DNA of 64,000 nucleotides from Cytophagales bacterium (GTDB lineage: Bacteria > Bacteroidota > Bacteroidia > Cytophagales > Thermoflexibacteraceae): positions 1 to 64,000 of the forward strand of contig REAZ01000018.1 in the NCBI GenBank assembly GCA_004294445.1, in the 5' to 3' direction. Made by a program: the position numbers and the translations under genes. Below, one piece after another: positions 26,343-35,143 of this stretch; the stretch's first letter is position 1, and the number at the start of each line of letters is the position of its first letter. The notes beneath the pieces are model-generated. The model saw only the letters and a program-made list of their open reading frames with translations, made no database searches and had not been told where the DNA came from.

Positions 26343-27377
26343 ATGCGTAATTATCTCATTTTGTTAGCTTTAATTTCTTTTTGCCTTGCTTGCGATACGC
26401 CAATAGACCAGCGCGACCGCTTTTTTTTGAAAGGTAAAATAGCACTCACTGAGCGAAGATACAACGATGCCATCAAAGAATTTGAAGAAGCTATTTTGAA
26501 AGATAGCCTATTTGTGGACGCTTGGAACAACAAGGGAGTCGCACTCATGGCACTCAAGCAATACCAAGAAGCTACTTTTGATTATACAAATGCTTTGCAA
26601 ATAGATGGACAGAATTTTTCTGCACGTTATAACCGTTCTAATGCCTTATTTGAATTGAGAAAATACGAAGAGGCACTTGCAGATTTAGACAAACTCATTC
26701 AAAATCATAAAGATACAGCATATTTATATTTGAGTAGAGGCATTATTTTGAGTATCCAAAAGGAAAAAGAAAAAGCATACAGCGACTTTGAAAAAGCCAT
26801 CGCACTAAGTGGGAACGACAAAACACCCGCAAGTGCAGACGCACACATCAACAGAGGTACTATTCTTTTTGAAAGAAAAGAGTATGAAAAAGCAGAGGCT
26901 GACTTTCGCAAAGCCTTGTCTATAGCTCCAGATAACGACTTTGCTATGAGCAATTTGGCAGTGGTACTTATGGAAAAAGCAAGCTATCAAGAAGCCTTAG
27001 ATTTGCTCAATAAGGCGGTGGACAAACGCCCAGAACAAGCACTTTATTTGGCAAACAGAACCTTAGTGAAAATATCTACTAGCGACATAGAAGGGGCAAA
27101 AGCAGATATGAAACGTGCTTTATTTTATGACAACAAATCGCCGATAGTCATTCGCAACCAAGGCATTTTGGCACTGAAGGAAGGTAAAATAAACGAAGGC
27201 TTCGCACACTTAGAGCAAGCGCATCAGCTTGATAGCACCCTTCAGCAAATCCATTTCTATTTAGGGCAAGCCTATTTTCTGCTCAAGGACAAAAATAAAG
27301 CCTGCGAGGAGTGGCGTAAGTCTTTGGAAATCAAAGAAAAAACGCAAATCAAAGAAATAGAGCAAAACTGTAAATGA
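26343..27377 (+). CDS. TPR-repeat lipoprotein
   Basis: A 344-residue protein with a lipoprotein signal (lipobox CLAC, cysteine at residue 17) followed by about eight tetratricopeptide repeats filling the rest (about 27-335), recognisable by the repeated A-x(n)-G/A-Y/F-A-P spacing such as WNNKGVALMALKQYQEA and YLSRGIILSIQKEKEKA. TPR proteins are scaffolds; the partner is unknown. It probably sits in the periplasm or at the outer membrane. It follows the SDR gene on the same strand. Confidence 0.87.
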   Translation: MRNYLILLALISFCLACDTPIDQRDRFFLKGKIALTERRYNDAIKEFEEAILKDSLFVDAWNNKGVALMALKQYQEATFDYTNALQIDGQNFSARYNRSNALFELRKYEEALADLDKLIQNHKDTAYLYLSRGIILSIQKEKEKAYSDFEKAIALSGNDKTPASADAHINRGTILFERKEYEKAEADFRKALSIAPDNDFAMSNLAVVLMEKASYQEALDLLNKAVDKRPEQALYLANRTLVKISTSDIEGAKADMKRALFYDNKSPIVIRNQGILALKEGKINEGFAHLEQAHQLDSTLQQIHFYLGQAYFLLKDKNKACEEWRKSLEIKEKTQIKEIEQNCK

Positions 27378-27392
27378 TAGCCCACCTATGCT

Positions 27393-27590
27393 TTAGTTGG
27401 TTTTCTTTTGGAAAAAAGTAATCCCCACAAGCAAGAAAATAGAAACAAACGGCAGCAAAGCACCAATAATTAACCAATTTTTGAAAGACCGTTGCAGCGT
27501 AGCACTTGCATAGTAAGCCGCAACGGGAATAGTGATGAGATATAAAAATATAATCATCGGATAAATCATAATCAGACCATTCAGTTCCAT
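27393..27590 (-). CDS. Small two-helix membrane protein
   Basis: A 65-residue open frame with two hydrophobic segments (about residues 6-27 and 38-60) joined by a short loop (SATLQRSFKNW). It fills the gap between the convergent TPR gene and the downstream FAD oxidoreductase, and the protein-like composition with a basic C-terminus (QKKTN) makes it plausible. No family recognised. Confidence 0.5.
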   Translation of the reverse strand: MELNGLIMIYPMIIFLYLITIPVAAYYASATLQRSFKNWLIIGALLPFVSIFLLVGITFFQKKTN

Positions 27591-27658
27591 AATTTTAGAA
27601 TTTTATTTTTAGTATATATTGACATACGCAAAATTAGAACAAATGTTCTAATTTTGTA

Positions 27659-28804
27659 TTAATTTTCTAAAATTAATTTGCTTGCTTGCATCCCTACCTG
27701 CGAACCTATAGCTACACCCATGCCTCCCATGCGAACTGCTACTAAAATATTTGGAGTATAAAATTGTATAATAGGCTTTTTAACCGCCCCAAACGCCATA
27801 ATTCCCGCCCAACGGTGAGCAATGCGTACATATTCCTGCTTGGGCAGAATGATAGTTTTCAAGAGGTATTCCAGATGATTCATTATCTTGTCCGTTGTAT
27901 TTATTTCGTTTGTATTCTCGGCTTGGAAGTCCAAATTTCTGCCTCCGCCCAAAAGCACTCGCTTGCCGTAATTCCTGAAATAATAATACCCCTCGTCGAA
28001 ATGGAAAGTCCCTTTGAGTTTTAAATCTTTAATTGGCTCTGTAATAAGCACTTGTCCCCGCCCCGCCACAATATCTAAATCGGGAAAAAACTGGCTTGTA
28101 AAGGCGTTGGTGCAAACAATTAGTTTTTTGGCTGAAAATCCTATTTTTTCATTGCTAAGTTGATTTTTTACATAAACTTTAACTTTTGTATTATTTTCTA
28201 TTTCTTCAAAATTACTTACTTCGCAGTGATTAAGCACTTGCACGCCTCTTTCTTGTACGTATCGGAGGAGAGATTTCATCATTTTGCCTGTATCTATTTG
28301 CCCTTCAAACGAATTGAAAACCAATGCTTTAATACTTTCTTTATCAAAGCCAAAAGCATTTATTTTCTTGTTCTTGAGTTCATATACTTTGCCCTTGAAT
28401 GAGGACTTTAGCAAATCGTTAATAGTGTCTAATTGCTCAAGGGCAGGCAATTCCTTTTCCGAAATTAGCTCATAGCCGCCGTATTGTCGGTAGTCTATCG
28501 CCTTGTCGCCAAGTCTTTTTCTCAAGCGTTTCAAGCCGTTGTAGCGTTCATTTACCAAGTCAATTACTTGGTTTTCAGTCATTTTTTCTAAATCTGACAA
28601 GATTTCCGTAAGGCTACCGAAGCAAGCAAAGCCTGCATTTTTTGTGCTTGCCCCTGTCGGGAAAAGTCCTCGCTCTAAGACTAAGATTTTTGCTTTTTTA
28701 TTGGTTTCGATGAGGGAGGCAGCCGTAGAAAGCCCAACTATGCCACTGCCAATCACGATATAATCGTAATTCAAAAATGTTTGCTTTTCCCAAAAACTAA
28801 GCAT
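27659..28804 (-). CDS. FAD-dependent oxidoreductase of the DAO/GlpO family
   Basis: Oxidises an amine or hydroxy substrate with FAD. The dinucleotide-binding motif GSGIVGLSTAASLI sits near residues 17-30, with an acidic partner in VLERG, and PTGASTKNAGFACFG (a typical D-amino-acid oxidase-family FAD region) follows. The C-terminal RMGGMGVAIGSQVG closes the FAD site. Length is 381 residues. The gene heads a minus-strand run of FAD oxidoreductase after the lytic transglycosylase and LOG genes; no pathway link is apparent. Confidence 0.87.
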   Translation of the reverse strand: MLSFWEKQTFLNYDYIVIGSGIVGLSTAASLIETNKKAKILVLERGLFPTGASTKNAGFACFGSLTEILSDLEKMTENQVIDLVNERYNGLKRLRKRLGDKAIDYRQYGGYELISEKELPALEQLDTINDLLKSSFKGKVYELKNKKINAFGFDKESIKALVFNSFEGQIDTGKMMKSLLRYVQERGVQVLNHCEVSNFEEIENNTKVKVYVKNQLSNEKIGFSAKKLIVCTNAFTSQFFPDLDIVAGRGQVLITEPIKDLKLKGTFHFDEGYYYFRNYGKRVLLGGGRNLDFQAENTNEINTTDKIMNHLEYLLKTIILPKQEYVRIAHRWAGIMAFGAVKKPIIQFYTPNILVAVRMGGMGVAIGSQVGMQASKLILEN

Positions 28805-28852
28805 AAGAAAGTAGTTTATAATGAGTGTGAAAATACGATTAAATATACAAAA

Positions 28853-29779
28853 TTATTTTATCGGCAATGCCAATACCCATTTTGTGGTATCTTTGACAGA
28901 GAGTTTATCAGTCAAAATCCATTCATTATAATTTTTTAACGTCTTATAAGTAACGCCCTTGCTTATCGCAAATGCGACCAAGTCGGAAACTGTAGTATCT
29001 ATTCGGACATCTTCCAGCTTTTCTGGCACATAGCGGTCTTTTTCTTGGATTTCAAATCGATATTTTTTCGGATTTTCCATAATTTCTTTGAGTGCCAAAA
29101 TTCTGAAAACAAAGCGATTTGTTTGGTCGTTGAGCAGCAAATCGTAATATGAATTTGCTTTTTGAGTTGTCATTGCTTGCTCTATGCCACCGTTCCCCCG
29201 ATTGTAGGCTGCGGCTACCAACGTCCAATTTCCAAATTTCTGATATGATTTTTTTAAGTATTTGCAGGCTGCCCTCGTAGATTTGATAGGGTGAAAACGC
29301 TCATCTACCTCGTCATTGACTACCAAGCCCAACTCAATAGCGGTTTCTTTCATCAGTTGCCAGAAGCCCGAAGCTCCAGCAGGCGAGATAGCATTATCCA
29401 GCGAACTTTCTATGACTGCCAGATATTTGAAATCGTCAGGGATGCCTTCTTCTTTCAGAATTGGCTCTATTTGCGGAAACCAACGATATGCTTTTTTGAG
29501 TATCAGAATCGTAGAAGCATGAAGATAGCTATTGATAAGTAGTTCTTTATCAAAACGTTCTCGTACATCTATCTCATCTATTGGCACAGGTTCGCCACAA
29601 AAGTCGGGCTTGTCGGGCAGAGAAAAGTGTGGGCTTACCAAACTGCTCTCTGCCAACTGCTGTACTGAATCTGTCTTGACTCTTGACTTTTGCCAAAGTA
29701 ATTGTACTTTTTCGTATAAGAGGTATGCCACTATTGCTATCACTATAGAAGTGAGGATAGCAAAATGCGTTTTTTTCAT
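28853..29779 (-). CDS. Membrane-anchored lytic transglycosylase (SLT domain)
   Basis: Cleaves the glycan strands of peptidoglycan with formation of 1,6-anhydro ends. One N-terminal membrane helix (about residues 7-22) anchors it. The goose-type lysozyme-like SLT domain shows the catalytic glutamate E124 in AVIESSLDNAISPAGASGFWQ and the later AAAYNRGNGGI motif. The 308-residue protein resembles the catalytic part of MltD but lacks LysM repeats. It starts 4 bp after the LOG-protein stop region, so the two are probably cotranscribed. Confidence 0.9.
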   Translation of the reverse strand: MKKTHFAILTSIVIAIVAYLLYEKVQLLWQKSRVKTDSVQQLAESSLVSPHFSLPDKPDFCGEPVPIDEIDVRERFDKELLINSYLHASTILILKKAYRWFPQIEPILKEEGIPDDFKYLAVIESSLDNAISPAGASGFWQLMKETAIELGLVVNDEVDERFHPIKSTRAACKYLKKSYQKFGNWTLVAAAYNRGNGGIEQAMTTQKANSYYDLLLNDQTNRFVFRILALKEIMENPKKYRFEIQEKDRYVPEKLEDVRIDTTVSDLVAFAISKGVTYKTLKNYNEWILTDKLSVKDTTKWVLALPIK

Positions 29780-29782
29780 AAA

Positions 29783-30499
29783 TTAAAAATTAGGAGCAAG
29801 TAAATATTTGGCGTAAAAATCATCAATGACTTTGACTGCCTCCTCGGGCGTATCTACAATATTGATAAGGTCTAAATCTTGCGGGCTTACGTTCTGCTCT
29901 ACGCCCAGCACTGTGTCCCGTATCCAGTCAATTAGCCCTTGCCAATACGACTTGCCTACCAAAACAATGGGAAACCTGCCTATTTTATTGGTTTGAATGA
30001 GTGTATATGCCTCAAAAAGTTCGTCGAGCGTGCCTAAGCCACCAGGCATGACGATAAACCCTTGCGAAAATTTGACAAACATGACTTTTCGCACAAAAAA
30101 ATAATCAAAATTAATGATTTTATCGCGGTCTATATACACATTGTTGAACTGCTCAAAAGGCAATACGATATTTAGCCCTACCGAAGTTCCTCCCTGCTCA
30201 AAAGCCCCTTTGTTGCCCGCTTCCATGATGCCAGGACCGCCTCCCGTAATCACGCCGTAGCCATGCCGTACCAATTTGCGGGCTATTTCTTCCGCCATGA
30301 TGTAATATTTGTTTTCGGCTTTCGTGCGTGCCGACCCAAAAATAGTAACACAGGGTCCTATCCTTGCCATTTTCTCTAATCCTTCCACAAACTCCGCCAT
30401 GATTTTGAAAATCATCCAAGAGTTTACACTTTTGATTTCATGCCAATCACGTTGGAGAAATGCTTGCCTAATTTTGTCTTCGCTTGTTCCTGTTTGCAT
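29783..30499 (-). CDS. LOG family (TIGR00730-type) nucleotide phosphoribohydrolase
   Basis: Members release the base from nucleoside monophosphates and are the cytokinin-activating LOG enzymes of plants; bacterial members likely act on purine nucleotides. GGGPGIMEAGNKGAF (residues 86-100) and PGGLGTLDE (152-160) are the signature motifs. Length from ATG 30499 is 238 residues. The frame is open to an ATG at 30646, but that extension is basic and low-complexity and runs into the terminator hairpin at 30633-30673 of the upstream gene, so the shorter start is preferred. Confidence 0.87.
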   Translation of the reverse strand: MQTGTSEDKIRQAFLQRDWHEIKSVNSWMIFKIMAEFVEGLEKMARIGPCVTIFGSARTKAENKYYIMAEEIARKLVRHGYGVITGGGPGIMEAGNKGAFEQGGTSVGLNIVLPFEQFNNVYIDRDKIINFDYFFVRKVMFVKFSQGFIVMPGGLGTLDELFEAYTLIQTNKIGRFPIVLVGKSYWQGLIDWIRDTVLGVEQNVSPQDLDLINIVDTPEEAVKVIDDFYAKYLLAPNF

Positions 30500-30632
30500 T
30501 GTTCTTTTTTTTGATGTTGTTGTCCTTTTTGCCCCCGAAAATCCTGCTTTTGCTTTTCCAAAAGCACGAAAAGCACGCAGAGAGGAATGACATTTACGAA
30601 AAACGACAAAAAAGGTTACAATTCCAAATAAT

Positions 30633-30673
30633 AAAGACTTTGGCAAAGATTATTTAATCTTACCAAAGTCTTT
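30633..30673 (-). terminator. Terminator after the DUF4097 gene
   Basis: AAAGACTTTGG (30633-30643) pairs with CCAAAGTCTTT (30663-30673), extended by AAGATT/AATCTT inside. A T-rich run follows on the minus strand. Confidence 0.7.
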
Positions 30674-30702
30674 CCTCTTTTAAATTAATTTGACGATATG
30701 CG

Positions 30703-31650
30703 TTATTCCATGTAAGACTGACTGCCCGAAGAACTTATGCCTCTGATTTCTATGGAATTGCCTCCATTTTTCATGAGTAATTTTCTTTCTGACCTGATTT
30801 CACCTGCTCGCAAAAAGCCTGAACTTGCCTGCAAATCAAAACTCAATGCTTTCATGTCATTTTTTAACCTCATGTCTATTTCGCCAGAAGACGACCTGAA
30901 ATTAGAACTGCTTGTAAGCATGATATTTTTGCCCTCTATGTCGCCCGAAGTGCTTCTCAAATCAAAAGCACCTTTGGCATTTTCGATGTCCCAAGACCCT
31001 GAAGTGGTTTCCCCTGCTATGTCGCCCTCTGCCGTATCTATTCTGATGTCGCCTGAAGTCGCCTCTGCGTCTATTTTGCCTGTAACTGCCGACAAACGCT
31101 GACTACCCGAAGTAGTCCTCGCTTTCACACTGCCCTTTATTTGCTCGGCACTAATGTCGCCCGAAGTTGCTCTAATTTTCAAATCGGTAGTCATCTTTTC
31201 TGCTTTTACATCTCCCGAAGATGCACTTATGTCACAAGTAGCATAAGTAATGCCCTGCACACCCACATTACCAGAGCTATTATCTACCATTAGGTCTATC
31301 TGAGCAGGTACTTTCAAATCTAATTTCCCATTCATGTTATTCCAGCCCCAGCTCCAGTTACTATTGCGGTTAGGTCGGTCTATCCATACCTCTAATGTAT
31401 TCCCCGATTGACGGTGCATAATTTTAAGGTCTTTGCTATTATCGCCAGACCCTGTGATTTTGCCGTTGAGCGATACGCCACTACCGCTACCGCCTACTAC
31501 GTTTACATCGCAAAAACTACCCCTAACTACCAACTTAGTGATGCCCTCATACGAGGTATCTACTTGGTCTATAACATTTTGGGCTAAAGAAACGGAGTAG
31601 CTAAACAACAATACTAAGCTACCAATGATGTATTTTCCTATGATTTTCAT
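30703..31650 (-). CDS. DUF4097 family beta-strand repeat secreted protein
   Basis: An exported protein of 315 residues with a signal peptide (about 1-23, ending SLAQ). The rest is a series of short beta-strand repeats with SGDI/SGDV/SGSW turns (for example VKAEKMTTDLKIRATSGDIS and IDAEATSGDIRIDTAEGDI), the hallmark of DUF4097 'putative adhesin' proteins, which form a right-handed beta-helix. Function is not established; surface location is likely. A terminator follows its stop. No promoter with both boxes was found upstream. Confidence 0.87.
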   Translation of the reverse strand: MKIIGKYIIGSLVLLFSYSVSLAQNVIDQVDTSYEGITKLVVRGSFCDVNVVGGSGSGVSLNGKITGSGDNSKDLKIMHRQSGNTLEVWIDRPNRNSNWSWGWNNMNGKLDLKVPAQIDLMVDNSSGNVGVQGITYATCDISASSGDVKAEKMTTDLKIRATSGDISAEQIKGSVKARTTSGSQRLSAVTGKIDAEATSGDIRIDTAEGDIAGETTSGSWDIENAKGAFDLRSTSGDIEGKNIMLTSSSNFRSSSGEIDMRLKNDMKALSFDLQASSGFLRAGEIRSERKLLMKNGGNSIEIRGISSSGSQSYME

Positions 31651-31733
31651 TTTTTATAAAAGGTTTAAGTTTGCTTGTGAAAGATGCAAGAAAACACACT
31701 AAGGTTGCACAGCAGGCAAAAAAATATTTTTGG

Positions 31734-33899
31734 TTAATTTATTTTTTCAAAATACTGATTATAAACAAATTTGGATTTTACGCCTTGCAGATTGATGATT
31801 TCATACTTCCCTTCGTAGTTGCGGCGTTGGATTTCCAAAATTTCTACTTGTATTTTGTCATCTTTGCCAAGTATTATTTCGCCTTTAGCTTCATCAAGAT
31901 TAATTGTTGGTGTTGAGAAAGTTGCACTTCTTAACAGTCCATTTTTTCTCATAATTGAGCATTGCCATTTTGCTACCTTGTAAATAGCATCTGCTTTATA
32001 ATAGGCAGAAAAATTGACAGGTGCTAAAGCGTTTACGCTTAGAAACGGGCTTTCAAAACTGCCTTTCCAAAAAGGAACAATGCTAATATCGGGAGCGGGT
32101 GCATCTACTACCCTAAACTCAAACTCTTGAATATCAACGCCTTTGTTTTTGAATTTGAAAATCACTTTATCTGCTGTAGGAATGAGGGCAATGCGTCCTT
32201 TCTTTTCTTTTTGTACGAGCGTAGCCCCTGTTACCTCGTAGGAAGGCTCGAAGTGCAGCCCTAAATCGTGGGCATTGATGAATATTTCGTTGGCAACATT
32301 GGCGTACAAATAATTTGGTAGTTTCTTGATTTTTAGCTTAATATCAAAATGTGAAGCTATATCGCCGTTGGCTGTGGCATCTGCAAAAATAGCATCAGCT
32401 CGCTTTGCCAATACTTCGCTATCGTTCGGGATGGCTTTGAGTGCCTCGTCATACTCAGCAACGGCTTCGGCGTACTGCTTGAGGTGATAGAACTGCTCAC
32501 CTGCTTTGAGCGATATATCTCTTTGCAGTATTCTTAGTTGCGTATCTGCATAGCTGTCATTTGGCTTGAACTTCAGAGCATTAGAAAAAGCATGGAAAGC
32601 ATTTTTTGTATCATCAGTTTCAAGAAATCGTTGTCCTTCTTTGGCAAAGATTTCATACTGACGATAATTTTCCGCTATTTCTTTCTCCCTGAGCGTACTG
32701 ACTACTAAGTTGGCTGAAACAGCACCGAAGCCACCCAACACAAGCGTAACAAGCATGATAAACTCTGGAGAAATTCGGTTTTGAACACTTGCAAATTTCT
32801 GCCACCAAGAAATTTTTGCCGCCTGAAAAGGTAGCGGTTTATGTTTTTTCTGTCTTTTAAAGCCAAACCAAGTCCATTTATGCGTAGTCTTTTCTTCAGT
32901 AACTTTATGAAGTTTAATGCTTTTTTTCTTTGGTTTTTCTTCCTCGATAGTTGGGGCGTTCAGCACCATGCGGGCGTAGGGGAGCAAGCACTCGCACCAA
33001 TCTAAAGCCGTAGGTCTATTTTCGGGGGCAGTTTCTTTATTAAAACATTTTTTAAAAAGCATCTGCACCTCCAAGTCGCTGGCTAAAAATCGTTTGTGTG
33101 GTGGCGGCACTACCTCAAAATATTCTCCTTTGAGGAAGGGAAACAAGCCATTTTCTATAAGTTGCTCTACGTTATTACAGTTCTCGAAAGGTGCTTTGCA
33201 AGTGCCTGTGAAGGGATGAATCCCAAAAAGCAATTTGTAGAGAATGACCGCCAAGCCAAATCTGTCCCAAGTTTCGGGTATCAAATCTTTGTCGATATGT
33301 AGCATTTCCCAAGGGGCAAATTCGGGCGTGTGAGCAGAGGCAGCAAACAATACTTTTTGCTCTTTGACTACCTCTATAGAGTCCATGTCTATCAGGGAAA
33401 CCTTGCCGTTGGGCTGCACCATGATGTTATCGGGTTTCAAATCCACCACGATATACCCGTTCGTTTTGTGGACTTGAGCCAATGCTACAGCTAAGTTAAA
33501 AGCTAATTTTAGTCGCCAAAAATGGGCTTCTTTATATTTGAAATCATATTTCTGAAATTCTTTCCCTATGCTTTTGGAAACTTTTCCACCGCAGAGATAT
33601 TCTAATTTCACTCCCTGTGCCATCTGCATAGTATAGCCCGCAAATTTGCCGTCCTGATAAACCAAATTTTCTACCCACACAACGGCATTGCTTGCATCGT
33701 GCAGGTGGGCAGGCGGATGAGCAAGCATATAGCTTACTTTTTCGGCTCGTTCGGGTGTTCTTTTCGATGGTTTGAAAAGTTTGACAATGTGGTTAGAAAG
33801 ATTTTTGGGGGAAGTAATGTGATAAACTTCGCCCTCTCCGCCACTTGCGAAAGGTTTTGTTGCTATTTGGAGTTCGAGTCCATTTTGGAGTGTGAGCAT
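31734..33899 (-). CDS. Transmembrane protein kinase-like protein with TPR and GldM-C-like domain
   Basis: A 721-residue chimera. Residues 10-310 form a eukaryotic-like kinase domain: glycine loop SGGEGEVY (19-26), lysine K40 in VKLF, catalytic loop VVDLKPDN (151-158, with D153, K155 and N158; the HRD arginine and histidine are replaced), and DMD at 171-173 in place of DFG. A TM helix lies at about 380-400, then TPR repeats (about 415-505), then residues 520-705, which match the C-terminal domain of GldM/PorM: LYANVANEIFINAHDLG, GRIALIPTADKVIFKF and FEFRVVDAPAPDI. GldM is the long periplasmic arm of the type IX motor. That domain here would be on the far side of the membrane from the kinase. 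Catalysis is uncertain because of the unusual motifs. Confidence 0.8.
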   Translation of the reverse strand: MLTLQNGLELQIATKPFASGGEGEVYHITSPKNLSNHIVKLFKPSKRTPERAEKVSYMLAHPPAHLHDASNAVVWVENLVYQDGKFAGYTMQMAQGVKLEYLCGGKVSKSIGKEFQKYDFKYKEAHFWRLKLAFNLAVALAQVHKTNGYIVVDLKPDNIMVQPNGKVSLIDMDSIEVVKEQKVLFAASAHTPEFAPWEMLHIDKDLIPETWDRFGLAVILYKLLFGIHPFTGTCKAPFENCNNVEQLIENGLFPFLKGEYFEVVPPPHKRFLASDLEVQMLFKKCFNKETAPENRPTALDWCECLLPYARMVLNAPTIEEEKPKKKSIKLHKVTEEKTTHKWTWFGFKRQKKHKPLPFQAAKISWWQKFASVQNRISPEFIMLVTLVLGGFGAVSANLVVSTLREKEIAENYRQYEIFAKEGQRFLETDDTKNAFHAFSNALKFKPNDSYADTQLRILQRDISLKAGEQFYHLKQYAEAVAEYDEALKAIPNDSEVLAKRADAIFADATANGDIASHFDIKLKIKKLPNYLYANVANEIFINAHDLGLHFEPSYEVTGATLVQKEKKGRIALIPTADKVIFKFKNKGVDIQEFEFRVVDAPAPDISIVPFWKGSFESPFLSVNALAPVNFSAYYKADAIYKVAKWQCSIMRKNGLLRSATFSTPTINLDEAKGEIILGKDDKIQVEILEIQRRNYEGKYEIINLQGVKSKFVYNQYFEKIN

Positions 33900-34022
33900 G
33901 AGTAAGATGGAAAAGTTTTGGTGTTCCTATTTTCCTTGTTTTATAAACGAAAGATACTAAAGATAGTTGTAATTAACGCAAAATTGGTGTAGTTTTTTTC
34001 AAAAATGCTACTGAATTTTTCT

Positions 34023-35096
34023 TTAATATTGCTTATAATCGAGCCATTTGCAAAGCCCCAACTCAAGCCCAAGTGTTAGCTTTATCAGTTTATTTTGAAT
34101 GCCTAATCCCTTGTCGCTATTGGTAAAATAAATGAGGGCAGAATTGCTATCTTTGAGGGCTGCAATGAAACATTTGTAGCCGCTATTATCGCCCCAGTGC
34201 CAAAAAACTGTGCCTTTTTCGGTTTTTTCTAAGCCCCAACCCAAGCCCCAAGATAAGTTATTATCTTCTTCTGAAATACTAATTTGAGGGGAAAATACTT
34301 GGCTGATGGTTTCTGCCCTAAGCATCTGATTTTTGAGTAAGCTCACTACAAATAAGGAATAATCCTTGGCGGTAGTAAGCATGGAAGCGGCGGCGTTGGC
34401 AGTTAGCGGTCTGTAGCCTTTGACGTACTGATTTTTTTTGTTGTAGCCTTCGGTATGATTTTTATGAATTTTTGGGTCAAAAACGAGAAAACTATTCGCC
34501 ATCATAAGCGGGTTAAAAATCTTTTCCTTTACCAAATATGGCAGAGATTTGCCTGTGATTTTTTCCAATACTCGCTGCAAATACACAAAGCCTTCCCCCG
34601 AATAGTTGAATTTTTCACTTGGTTTTGACTCTATCTTTAGCTTTTTCACTCGCCAATTTGGGAAGCCCGAAGTATGGCTAAGTACCATGCGTGCCGTAAT
34701 ATCTTTGATTCGTGGGTCAGTTACGCCTCCGTAGGCATAGCCCAAATAGCTGTAGAGCGGTTTGTCCAAATCGAGGATTCCTTCTTCTACCAACTTCAGA
34801 GCAGTAACGGCTACTACAGGTTTGGTCAGTGAAGCTGCCTCGAATAGTGTATTGGCATCTGCGGGCTTTTGAGCGGCTACATTGCGCATACCAAATGCCT
34901 TGCAATAAGCTATTTCTCCTTTTTGAATCACGGCTATCGAGATAGCGGGAATCCCAACGGATTGAATTAGCTGCTGTAGTTGGGCATCTAAAGTATCGGC
35001 ATTAAGGGACTCATTACCCTGCCCGATGCTCGGCACAATGCCCACAAAACAGAGGAAATAAAGGAAGAGAAGAGTATTAAAATATAATTTTTTCAT
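34023..35096 (-). CDS. Class C beta-lactamase-like serine hydrolase
   Basis: Exported serine hydrolase of the AmpC/CubicO family, acting as a beta-lactamase, peptidase or esterase. The signal peptide is about 1-27. SLTK at 89-92 holds the nucleophile serine and lysine, YSGEG near residue 165 fits the Y-x-x (YSN-type) motif, and HWGDNSGYK near 305 stands for the third motif (H-x-G). The ATG at 35096 is chosen over an upstream GTG at 35108, which lies within the hairpin at 35103-35125. The 357 residues are typical. Natural substrate unknown. Confidence 0.87.
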   Translation of the reverse strand: MKKLYFNTLLFLYFLCFVGIVPSIGQGNESLNADTLDAQLQQLIQSVGIPAISIAVIQKGEIAYCKAFGMRNVAAQKPADANTLFEAASLTKPVVAVTALKLVEEGILDLDKPLYSYLGYAYGGVTDPRIKDITARMVLSHTSGFPNWRVKKLKIESKPSEKFNYSGEGFVYLQRVLEKITGKSLPYLVKEKIFNPLMMANSFLVFDPKIHKNHTEGYNKKNQYVKGYRPLTANAAASMLTTAKDYSLFVVSLLKNQMLRAETISQVFSPQISISEEDNNLSWGLGWGLEKTEKGTVFWHWGDNSGYKCFIAALKDSNSALIYFTNSDKGLGIQNKLIKLTLGLELGLCKWLDYKQY

Positions 35097-35102
35097 AAAA
35101 TT

Positions 35103-35125
35103 ACCCACCGTCTATGGCGGTGGGT
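35103..35125. terminator. Hairpin between the TlpA-type and serine hydrolase genes
   Basis: ACCCACCG and CGGTGGGT form an 8-bp GC-rich stem with a 7-base loop, just after the stop of the gene ending at 35144 (minus strand). Confidence 0.5.
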
Positions 35126-35143
35126 TTGCTTCTTATACAAAAG

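Noticed and set aside
30500-30646. N-terminal extension of the LOG protein
   Set aside because: It runs into the terminator hairpin of the upstream gene and adds a basic tail not seen in the family.
31734-33899. Reading the kinase-like domain as a full active kinase
   Set aside because: The HRD motif is replaced by VVD and DFG by DMD, so activity is not claimed; it is described as kinase-like.
35103-35125. Hairpin as an IS200/IS605-type end
   Set aside because: No transposase, no second end and no guide-like sequence nearby; a terminator is the simpler explanation.
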